From Nocardia acidivorans NBRC 108247 (lineage in GTDB: Bacteria; Actinomycetota; Actinomycetes; Mycobacteriales; Mycobacteriaceae): DNA of 55,914 nucleotides. Below, in pieces: positions 33,430 to 40,120 of this stretch. The notes under the pieces were generated by a model, which was not told the DNA's origin, searched no databases, and saw only the letters and a list, made by a program, of their open reading frames with translations. The position numbers and the translations under genes were made by a program. The stretch spans positions 1-55,914 of the forward strand of contig NZ_BDAW01000063.1 in the NCBI RefSeq assembly GCF_001625085.1, in the 5' to 3' direction. Numbering within the stretch: position 1 is the stretch's first letter; every line of letters starts with the position of its first letter.

Positions 33430-34071
33430 ATGGTTGTTACCGCCGGGACGCCGATGTGGATCCGTGTACCGCGCATTGCCTTCGGCTTGTTCGGTCTCGC
33501 CGCGCTGCTGGACATACCGCTGCGCAATATCGGAGTCGATGGCTACTCGTATGCCAACTTCTTCAGCTACTTCACCATCCAGTCCAACATTCTGGGCGTG
33601 CTGGTGCTGTTCATCGGCGGTCTGCGGGACTCGGCCACGCGGGCCTGGCAGCTGTTCCGTGGCGCGGGCACCCTCTACCTGACCATCACCGGCATTATCT
33701 ACGCCGTCCTGCTCGCCGAGGTGGACGTACAGATGGACGGCCAGTGGACCAATGCGGCCCTGCACAAGGTCATGCCGCTGGCTATCCTGCTGGACTGGCT
33801 GATCATCCCCGCCGGAATCAAACTGGCTCCGAAGCTGATCGGCTGGTGGCTGCTCTATCCCATCGCGTACGGCGTCTACACCCTCATTCGCGGCCCGATC
33901 GTGGACTGGTACCCCTACCCGTTCATCGATCCGCGGAGCCAGGGCTATCTCGCCATGTCCGGCAAACTGGTGCTGATCGTGATTTTCTTCGTGATCCTGG
34001 CCGCGGCGGTGGTGGCGCTGAACGGTTTCCTGGCCCGCTTCTGGCGCGAAAGCCGCACGCACGTCAGCTGA
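33430..34071 (+). CDS. Pr6Pr-family membrane protein
   Basis: The 213-residue protein has six transmembrane segments. The second starts after NFFSYFTIQSNILGV, the characteristic F-T-x-Q-S-N block of the Pr6Pr family, and the fifth region carries DWYPYPFIDP. Biochemical function of this family is not established; some eukaryotic relatives are called androgen-induced proteins. ATG 33430 is the first Met of the first hydrophobic segment; upstream frames are not membrane-like. Two bases separate its stop from the convergent GNAT gene. Confidence 0.8.
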   Translation: MVVTAGTPMWIRVPRIAFGLFGLAALLDIPLRNIGVDGYSYANFFSYFTIQSNILGVLVLFIGGLRDSATRAWQLFRGAGTLYLTITGIIYAVLLAEVDVQMDGQWTNAALHKVMPLAILLDWLIIPAGIKLAPKLIGWWLLYPIAYGVYTLIRGPIVDWYPYPFIDPRSQGYLAMSGKLVLIVIFFVILAAAVVALNGFLARFWRESRTHVS

Positions 34072-34072
34072 T

Positions 34073-34528
34073 TCAGAGTTCACGAGTCATGAACACACTG
34101 TGCGGGTCGTCCGTGTACTCGGCGAACGGCCCGCAGCGCTCGAAACCGTGCCGCTCATACAGTCGCACCGCCGGGGTGTAGAACTCCCCGGCCCCGGTCT
34201 CCAGACTCACCCGCGAATACCCCCGCGCCCCAGCCTCTTTCATAATGTGCCGTAGCAGCGCCGAGGCCACCCCGCGCCCCCGGAACGCCTCGGTCATCCG
34301 CATCGACTTGATCTCCCCGAACCCCGGATCATGCTCCTCGAGCGCCCCGCACCCGGCGAGTTCCTCCCCGTCCCACACCGACCACGCCGTCATATTCGGC
34401 TTCCGGAGCGCTTCCACATCCAGCGCGTGCATACTGTCCGCCGGCGAGTTCGCCGCCATCTCGGCCACATGGGCCTCGAGCAACCCGATCACCTCGGCCC
34501 CGGACAGATCGTCCACCACAATGCGCAT
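34073..34528 (-). CDS. GNAT-family N-acetyltransferase
   Basis: The 151-residue protein has the acetyl-CoA binding motif A, IKSMRMTEAFRGRGVASALL (about residues 73-92), the C-terminal YERHGFERCGPF strand and a catalytic-core size typical of small GNATs. The N-terminal half (AEMAANSPADSMHALDVEAL) is found in a group related to ElaA/YitI-like putative acetyltransferases; acceptor unknown. It is followed on the same strand by nothing close and lies 57 bp downstream of the MerR stop. Confidence 0.88.
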   Translation of the reverse strand: MRIVVDDLSGAEVIGLLEAHVAEMAANSPADSMHALDVEALRKPNMTAWSVWDGEELAGCGALEEHDPGFGEIKSMRMTEAFRGRGVASALLRHIMKEAGARGYSRVSLETGAGEFYTPAVRLYERHGFERCGPFAEYTDDPHSVFMTREL

Positions 34529-34585
34529 ACCCCCAGGTTACCGATACCGATCGGTCTGGAAGATGCGCGGTGCGCCGCTCGGGGT

Positions 34586-35275
34586 CTACTGCGCCGGTTC
34601 GCCGGACTGCGGATCCGTATGCCGGGACAGCACCTGATCGATCAGCTCGGCCGCCGCGCGATTGGTCATCAGCCGCGCGATGGCGATATTGGTCTCGAAG
34701 TCATTGCGATCGGCCGGCGTGCGATCCGATTGTGCGAAGGGCTTGCCCGCCAGATGGAAGAACAGTTCGGCGGCATAGCGGTCCACCGCCTGATCGACAT
34801 CGGCCCGGAAACGTTCGACCAGGCTGAAGGCGGCCGAAGCCGGGAGACCGGCGTCGATCAATCGGGTCGCGAGATCGCAGCACCGCGGATTGGCCAGCCG
34901 ATAGGCCTCGAGCGGATCGGTGGCGGCCAGCGCCTTGTGCATGTACTCGGGCAGCTCCGGAGAGGGGGTCGCGGGTGCGGCCGCCGCAGTGGCGGATTCG
35001 TCGGGTGGATCCGGTACGCCGAGGATTTCGGCCAATCCGTCACCGCGATCCCAGGCTTCGAGAAGTTCGCGAATGCCGTTCAGCTTCATTCCCCGGCTCA
35101 GCAGCCTGCTGATGGTCTGCAACCGGCTCAGGTGGTTGACGTCGTAATAGCCGATACGCCCGCGCACGTCGGGGGAGGGTAGAAGGCCGCGTTCGTGATA
35201 CACACGGACGCTGCGCACGGTTGTATCGGCAACCCGTGCCAGTTCATCGATGGTGTATTCCACTGTGCCGATCAT
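34586..35275 (-). CDS. MerR-family transcriptional regulator
   Basis: The 229-residue protein has an N-terminal MerR winged helix (about residues 5-72: YTIDELARVADTTVRSVRVYHERGLL, then YYDVNHLSRLQTISRLLSRG) and a helical C-terminal effector domain (about 100-220) with no metal-binding Cys pair except one RCCDL. It is divergent from the WhiB-like gene over 257 bp that contain two related sites (35324, 35366). It may control itself, the WhiB-like gene and the PAS-like gene. Effector unknown. Confidence 0.87.
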   Translation of the reverse strand: MIGTVEYTIDELARVADTTVRSVRVYHERGLLPSPDVRGRIGYYDVNHLSRLQTISRLLSRGMKLNGIRELLEAWDRGDGLAEILGVPDPPDESATAAAAPATPSPELPEYMHKALAATDPLEAYRLANPRCCDLATRLIDAGLPASAAFSLVERFRADVDQAVDRYAAELFFHLAGKPFAQSDRTPADRNDFETNIAIARLMTNRAAAELIDQVLSRHTDPQSGEPAQ

Positions 35276-35323
35276 CCTCAGGAATCCAGATCCGGGCTGG
35301 TTTGCAGTACCGAATGTATCGAG

Positions 35324-35336
35324 CCGCTACACAACG
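35324..35336. promoter_or_regulatory. CCGCTA-type half-symmetric site, copy 1
   Basis: CCGCTACACAACG resembles the core of the sites at 35366 and 37014 (consensus CCGYTAnATAACGG). It is the weakest of the three. Confidence 0.35.
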
Positions 35337-35365
35337 ATGCAACATAACCGGACCTAAGTCAATGT

Positions 35366-35381
35366 GCCGTTATATAACGGC
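35366..35381. promoter_or_regulatory. Perfect 16-bp palindrome (possible MerR operator)
   Basis: GCCGTTATATAACGGC is perfectly self-complementary and lies in the divergent MerR / WhiB-like promoter region. Its core CCGTTATATAACGG matches 12 of 14 bases of the element at 37018-37031. Confidence 0.6.
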
Positions 35382-35532
35382 GTAAACCTTGCGGGGCAGA
35401 CACATGTCGGTTAACGTGCCTCTACCGGCTACTACAGCCGCTTCCAGGGACTGCTGGATCAGCCCTGACGACCGCCCGATAAGTGGGACGCGACCGAATC
35501 GCGTTGTGCCCCCATGTTTTCCGGAGACGGCT

Positions 35533-35976
35533 ATGAGCATCACCCGCACCAGCGCCCTGAGCGGGGTTTCCCTCGCGACGACCAAGGTCGCCGCGACTCC
35601 GATTCGCTCCAATCGCCCGCCCTGCGCGGAGATCCCGAATGCCTGGGACCTCGACGTCGGCACGCCCGAATCCTGGCGGATGGCCGTGGAGATCTGCCAG
35701 AGCTGCCCACTGCTGGCCCAATGCGAGTCGCTGGCAAAGACATTCATCGCCCGCGGCGACGCGCCCCGTGCCATGATCTGGGCCGGTGTCGGCTACGACA
35801 ACGCCGGCAAGGTGGTCGAGAATCTCGACCGGCATCGCATCGCGCCCGTCGATCGCAATCGGCCCATGCGGATCATCCGCAATGGTCAGGGCACGAACCG
35901 GGCCGAGCCCGCCTTGCCCGCGCCGCGTCGGCACCTCGTGCTCGGTCAACCGCTGCGGCCCACCGGCACCGCCTAG
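35533..35976 (+). CDS. WhiB-like iron-sulfur protein (atypical)
   Basis: The 147-residue protein has the four cluster-ligand cysteines of Wbl proteins (Cys31, Cys55, Cys58, Cys64; ICQSCPLLAQC) and, in place of the usual GVWGG turn, the variant IWAGVGYD. A basic C-terminal tail (RRH, RNRPMRIIRN) could bind DNA. The motif around the first Cys, AEIPNAWDLDVGTPESW, differs from typical WhiB sequences. ATG 35533 follows CCGGAG. Probably a redox-sensitive transcription factor working with sigma factor; neighbours MerR and the PAS-like gene suggest a small regulatory circuit. Confidence 0.78.
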   Translation: MSITRTSALSGVSLATTKVAATPIRSNRPPCAEIPNAWDLDVGTPESWRMAVEICQSCPLLAQCESLAKTFIARGDAPRAMIWAGVGYDNAGKVVENLDRHRIAPVDRNRPMRIIRNGQGTNRAEPALPAPRRHLVLGQPLRPTGTA

Positions 35977-36023
35977 CTCCGCCCCGCTGATCGATTGGAA
36001 ACCCCTGTGATGGTGGATAACTC

Positions 36024-36920
36024 ATGACCGTGCTGGCCCTGGAAGTGGGCGCCGCCGGGTTCGCGGCCGGGCAGGTGGCCGATGACGTCGGCGCCGAGGA
36101 GATCCGGCGGGTGCCCCTGCCCTCGGGCGCGCCCTGGGACAGCTGCCGGGAGCTGCTGCTCGAGGTGGCGGCGGGCTCCCAGGTCACCGCCCTGGGCATT
36201 GCCTGCTCGGGGCCGGTGGATATGGCCGCGGGGGTGGTCGCCTCCACCGAAATACCGCAGTGGCGAACGGGTTTCGCGATCGTCGACGCCGCACGCAAGG
36301 TCTTTCCCAAGGCGAATGTGAGCATCGCGCTGGACGGGGTCTGCCTTGCCCTGGCCGAGCGCAGCTTCGGTGCGGCCCAGGACGTGATGGACTCGCTCGC
36401 CATCTCGGCTGCGGAGCAGATCAGCGGAGGTATGACCGTCGGCGGCTTCGCGGTGGTGGGGCGCACCGGGAATGCGGGCAGTATCGCGCATACCCTCGTG
36501 CCCGGTTTCGACGAGCGGTGTGAATGCGGCGGGCACGGTTGTGTGCAGGCGGTCGCGAGTGGTGCGGCGATCCGCGCGTGGGCGCGGGGGCAGGGCTGGT
36601 CCGGGGACTCGCTCGCGGCGCTGCTCACCGCCGCGCAGGAGGGCGACGGTATTGCGGTCGCCGCACTGGGGCGCGCGGGAACCGCGCTGGGCAAGGCAAT
36701 TTCGTCGACGGCGGCCCTGCTCGACCTGGACCTGGTGGTCATCGGCGGCGCGATGGCGGCGGCGGGTCCGGCGCTGTGGAAACCGCTGGCTGGGGCGGTC
36801 TCGGACCACGCCAGGTTGGGCTATCTCGCCGGATTGCGGGTGGTGCCTTCGGCTCTGGGGGAGTTGGGCGTGCTGGCGGGTGCGGGCGTTCTTGCCATGT
36901 TCGGGGAGAAATCGTCGTGA
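36024..36920 (+). CDS. ROK-family protein with degenerate nucleotide motif
   Basis: The 298-residue protein keeps the second half of the ROK fold: GRTGNAGSIAHTLVPGF, zinc-binding His156, Cys166, Cys168, Cys173 (CECGGHGC) and ALDG in place of the catalytic NDA(N). The first phosphate-binding loop, normally DIGGTK, reads LEVGAAGF, so ATP binding may be lost. Thus it may be a sugar sensor or a poor kinase. No DNA-binding domain is present. ATG 36024 has only a weak site. It lies 47 bp after the WhiB-like gene in the same direction. Confidence 0.8.
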   Translation: MTVLALEVGAAGFAAGQVADDVGAEEIRRVPLPSGAPWDSCRELLLEVAAGSQVTALGIACSGPVDMAAGVVASTEIPQWRTGFAIVDAARKVFPKANVSIALDGVCLALAERSFGAAQDVMDSLAISAAEQISGGMTVGGFAVVGRTGNAGSIAHTLVPGFDERCECGGHGCVQAVASGAAIRAWARGQGWSGDSLAALLTAAQEGDGIAVAALGRAGTALGKAISSTAALLDLDLVVIGGAMAAAGPALWKPLAGAVSDHARLGYLAGLRVVPSALGELGVLAGAGVLAMFGEKSS

Positions 36921-37013
36921 CGATCGCGCCGGTCGGCGGGCAGTGCTGTGTGCACGCTACCGGGCGGTTAACCTCGAGCCCGGTTGATTTCGAATAGGTG
37001 AATTCCATTGAAC

Positions 37014-37033
37014 GTACCGCTAGATAACGGTAC
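37014..37033. promoter_or_regulatory. 20-bp palindrome before the PAS-like gene
   Basis: Arms GTACCG (37014-37019) and CGGTAC (37028-37033) flank CTAGATAA. The core CCGCTAGATAACGG resembles the palindrome at 35366. It lies just upstream of the assumed GTG at 37043, so repression or a short leader is expected. Confidence 0.55.
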
Positions 37034-37042
37034 ATTGTTTGG

Positions 37043-38251
37043 GTGGGAAACTCTCCTGGATCTCCGAATCCTGAGTCGAAGCCGGGACCGCCGAGCGAAA
37101 TGCGAAGCGGCCCAGCCATCCCCTGGATGTCGGCGGAGACGCTGACATCCGACGCGCTCACAGTAGCCTCGGTGGGGAGCTCGGCGCGCGACTTCGCCGC
37201 GTGGCAGCGCGTCCTACAGCGGCAGCTGGCCAAGACGCCCGCGCTCTACCAGGGCCTGACGCCCGCCGGTATCACCGACGCCGTTCATGCCGTGCGTGAA
37301 CGGGCCACCGAGTTCAAGCTGACCGTGCCGAGTCGGTCCGGCCCGCACGCACTCTGGGCGCGACCGGTGCTGGGTCCCGCCGGGGATGTGCACGGGGTAC
37401 AGCTCTGGATGGGACCGGCCGCGGAATTCGCGCTGGTCCCGCCCGCGGCGGCCGGGGCCATCTGGGATCTCGAATCCCAGACGCTCGCCATGCCCAGCGG
37501 CATTACCGAACTGACCGGATTCGCGGCCGAGGATTACGTCCCCAGGATGTCCATCGCCGAATTGTTCCAGCGGGTCTCGGGATTCGACCGCCACGCCGAG
37601 GTGCTGGACCTGCTGTACGAGGCGAAGGCGGGCACCAGGCTGCAATTCGATGCCACCGTCACCAGCGCCGCGGGCCGGGCGGGCCGATGTCGCTTCACCA
37701 TTCGCGGCCGCGACGACGGGCGGGCACGGGGAGCGTGGTGGCTGATCGAGGATGTCACCCCCGAGCAGCCCGTCACCTACCGGCCCACATTGGAGAACAT
37801 CGGGCTGCGCGAAGCACATCGGCGCGCGGGCACCCACCTGGCCGTAATGCATCTCGAACACATCGGCATCGCGCACTGGCTGACCGATCCGGCCGCGTGG
37901 ATCCGATGGGACTATCTCTTCCGCCCCGGTGATGTCTTTCATCCCGCGGATCGGGAGCAACTGCTCGCCCTCGGCGAACAGGTCCGGGCCGGGTACACCG
38001 CCGGCGCGACGGTGCGCACGCTGGACTACCGCGGCGGTTATACCTCCAGTTCGCTGCTGCTCTACCCCTATCCCGGATACTCGAGCCGACCGCTGGCAAT
38101 TGTGCAATTCGTTTGTGCCGGAGATTGTTCCCCACAGCCCGAACCGCTGTGCGATAGCGCCGGAATACCGCTGGCCGGGGCGCCCATCGGCTATGACGAA
38201 CAATTGCGCTTTCGGCTCACCGGGCGAAAGGGCAGAAAGGCGCACGCCTGA
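37043..38251 (+). CDS. PAS/GAF-like putative sensor protein
   Basis: The 402-residue soluble protein appears to hold two or three repeated alpha/beta sensor domains: a GAF-like first part (about 40-130, with LWARPVLGPAGDVHGVQLWMG), a PAS-like second part (about 140-240, ending in GAWWLIEDVTPE), and a third PAS-like part with RWDYLFRPGDVFHPADREQLLAL. I know a family of this layout in Nocardia and mycobacteria (DUF5593-type), function unknown. No kinase or HTH output domain is present. GTG 37043 is the longest start; ATG 37100 or ATG 37127 are alternatives. Confidence 0.7.
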   Translation: MGNSPGSPNPESKPGPPSEMRSGPAIPWMSAETLTSDALTVASVGSSARDFAAWQRVLQRQLAKTPALYQGLTPAGITDAVHAVRERATEFKLTVPSRSGPHALWARPVLGPAGDVHGVQLWMGPAAEFALVPPAAAGAIWDLESQTLAMPSGITELTGFAAEDYVPRMSIAELFQRVSGFDRHAEVLDLLYEAKAGTRLQFDATVTSAAGRAGRCRFTIRGRDDGRARGAWWLIEDVTPEQPVTYRPTLENIGLREAHRRAGTHLAVMHLEHIGIAHWLTDPAAWIRWDYLFRPGDVFHPADREQLLALGEQVRAGYTAGATVRTLDYRGGYTSSSLLLYPYPGYSSRPLAIVQFVCAGDCSPQPEPLCDSAGIPLAGAPIGYDEQLRFRLTGRKGRKAHA

Positions 38252-38314
38252 ATTCATTCCCAGAATTGGGAGTACCGCCGAGTAACGTTGCGCCACTTGA
38301 TCTCTACCATTTCG

Positions 38315-39331
38315 ATGGTGAGCGTAACGAGTGGTAGACGGGCAGATTCCGGTGCGGTGCTGCTCCGCCGCATGGCCGCCCGGCGCCGCCGGGACAATAT
38401 GGTCGTCGTAATACTCGCGACGCTGGCGGTTTTCGGCGGCGGGCACGCGATACTTGACGCGTTCTCCGATCCGCCACCGGGTCCCTCGGAGAATTCGACG
38501 GTATCGCTGATCGGCAGATCGCAACTGGCGGAGTCCTTCGCGCGCGACTTCATTGTCACCTATCTGAGTGCGTCTGCCGGACAACAGGATCGAATCCACG
38601 AATTCGTCGGCAGCGCACAGCAGGCCACCCTGCCCACGGCCGGCCGTCCGGTGAGCGATCCGAGTGTGGTGTACGTCAGCCGCGAACTCACCAGCGGGGG
38701 AGTGGACGTGTGGGGCGTCACCGTCTCGGTCCGCATCACCCGCAGAATCGGTGCGGCGGCGGATGATTCGCGCCAGTGCTACCAGGTGTCGGTGGCGATG
38801 GTCGAGGGCCGGATGCGGGCGCTGTCGCTGCCCGCCGCGGTCGAACCACCGGGCCACGGCCCCGATCTGGCACTGAACTATGGCGCGACCTGCGCCGCGG
38901 ATACCCCGCTGGCCCAGGTGGCCGCCGGATTCCTGCAGGCGTTGCTGACCGGGACCGGTGATATCGCCCGCTACACCGTTCCGGCCTCCGGTATCGCCGC
39001 ACTGCGTCCGGCCCCGTTCACCTCGGCGGACACCGCCGTGGTCAATGCCGACGACGCGACCTGCGGAGCGAGCGGATCCACCGCGCGGGTACTGGTTTCG
39101 GTGAACCCGAAGCTCGACGGCGCGGGCACCCCGACCCTGGCCTATCCGCTGACCATGCTTCGCGAGGCCGGGCAGTGGCAGGTCAAATCCGTGGATTCGG
39201 TGCCCGCGCTGCATCTTCCACTCACCGCGGGGGCGGCGCAGTCGCCCGGCGGCACGGGCGCGCCCACCACCACGACCACGGCCAAGGGGCCGGCGAGTGC
39301 GGCGCAGGTGCCGCAGGCAACCCAGAACTGA
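38315..39331 (+). CDS. TcpC/VirB8-like secretion channel protein
   Basis: The 338-residue protein has a basic cytoplasmic N-terminus, one transmembrane helix (about residues 28-46) and an outer part with two NTF2-like domains (about 70-190 and 195-300), the build of TcpC of Clostridium plasmid pCW3 and other VirB8 homologues. A Thr/Pro/Ala tail closes the protein. In known systems it links the inner-membrane ATPases to the wall-spanning channel. ATG 38315 is chosen; TTG 38288 would add nine residues. It is the first of seven collinear genes with type IV-like features. Confidence 0.72.
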   Translation: MVSVTSGRRADSGAVLLRRMAARRRRDNMVVVILATLAVFGGGHAILDAFSDPPPGPSENSTVSLIGRSQLAESFARDFIVTYLSASAGQQDRIHEFVGSAQQATLPTAGRPVSDPSVVYVSRELTSGGVDVWGVTVSVRITRRIGAAADDSRQCYQVSVAMVEGRMRALSLPAAVEPPGHGPDLALNYGATCAADTPLAQVAAGFLQALLTGTGDIARYTVPASGIAALRPAPFTSADTAVVNADDATCGASGSTARVLVSVNPKLDGAGTPTLAYPLTMLREAGQWQVKSVDSVPALHLPLTAGAAQSPGGTGAPTTTTTAKGPASAAQVPQATQN

Positions 39332-39350
39332 CCGGGAAAGGACTCCCCGC

Positions 39351-39617
39351 ATGGGCACACAGCTCGGCAGCATCCTCTACGGAGTACTGCTCGTCTTCCG
39401 CTGGCTCGGTTTGATCATTCTGACCATCGCCAGTATGGGAATCCTCATCTCCGAGGCCACCAAGAACAAGCTCTCGCCCGGCAAGGTCTTCGCGGTCACC
39501 GGGTCGGCGATCGTGGCGGCGGTGCTGTTCTGGATTCTGCCGACCATCATCAACTACGCCCGCGTCGACTCGGGCAGTGTGGTGCAGGACTTCCCGATCG
39601 GGAAGTACGGCCGATGA
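39351..39617 (+). CDS. Small two-helix membrane protein (TcpD/pilin-like)
   Basis: The 88-residue protein has two hydrophobic helices (about residues 8-32 and 47-68) separated by the basic loop EATKNKLSPGK, and ends in a short soluble tail. Position between the TcpC-like and TcpE-like genes matches small hydrophobic proteins such as TcpD or TrbC/VirB2-like subunits in conjugation loci. ATG 39351 follows GGAAAGGA. Its stop overlaps the next start (ATGA). Confidence 0.65.
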   Translation: MGTQLGSILYGVLLVFRWLGLIILTIASMGILISEATKNKLSPGKVFAVTGSAIVAAVLFWILPTIINYARVDSGSVVQDFPIGKYGR

Positions 39618-40120
39618 CTTCGGTGATCAAGGTCTTCACCCCGATCAAGCGGGTGCCGACGGTGATCGGTAAGGCCCAGAACGGCCAGAAGCTGCCGTTC
39701 GGCCCCTATACGCTGCCGCAGATCGCAGCCGCCGCAGGGCTATTGGCGATCACCGCGGTGTGTTCGATGAGCTTTCCGATCAATCCGGCGGGCACCTTCG
39801 TGGCCGGACTGGTCGTGACCGTGGTGAGCGTGTTCGCACTCGGCCTGATCCCCTACACCGGTGTCCGTTTGACCTCGCGGGTGCTTTGGGTAGGGCGACT
39901 GCTCGTGCACCGAAAGCCGGTGTCCGCCTCCGGAATGCCGATCGACGCGGAGTCGGCGCGGCACACCCTGTTCATCGAGGAGTCCGTGGTGGTGATTTTC
40001 CCGGAGAGTCCGAGCGCGCAACCGCGGGCTACCGCCCACGTCCCGAATCTCGGTGCGGGCGGGAGCCTGCTCGCGGCGATCGACGACGGCCGAGCGCTAC
40101 TACCGGGTGGGCGCGGCTGA
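39614..40120 (+). CDS. TcpE/PrgI-like membrane protein
   Basis: The 168-residue protein has a short cytoplasmic lead (KVFTPIKRVPTVIGKAQNG), two transmembrane helices (about residues 32-52 and 56-78, LPQIAAAAGLLAITAVC and AGLVVTVVSVFALGLIP) and an amphipathic C-terminal part. This layout matches TcpE/PrgI or VirB3-like inner-membrane partners of VirB4 ATPases. Translation is coupled at both ends: ATGA overlap with the upstream gene and TGATG overlap with the ATPase. Confidence 0.68.
   Translation: MTSVIKVFTPIKRVPTVIGKAQNGQKLPFGPYTLPQIAAAAGLLAITAVCSMSFPINPAGTFVAGLVVTVVSVFALGLIPYTGVRLTSRVLWVGRLLVHRKPVSASGMPIDAESARHTLFIEESVVVIFPESPSAQPRATAHVPNLGAGGSLLAAIDDGRALLPGGRG

Noticed and set aside
37214..39373. 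719-codon minus-strand frame
   Set aside because: It spans two opposite-strand genes with clear features and their intergenic gap; composition is that of reverse-frame noise.
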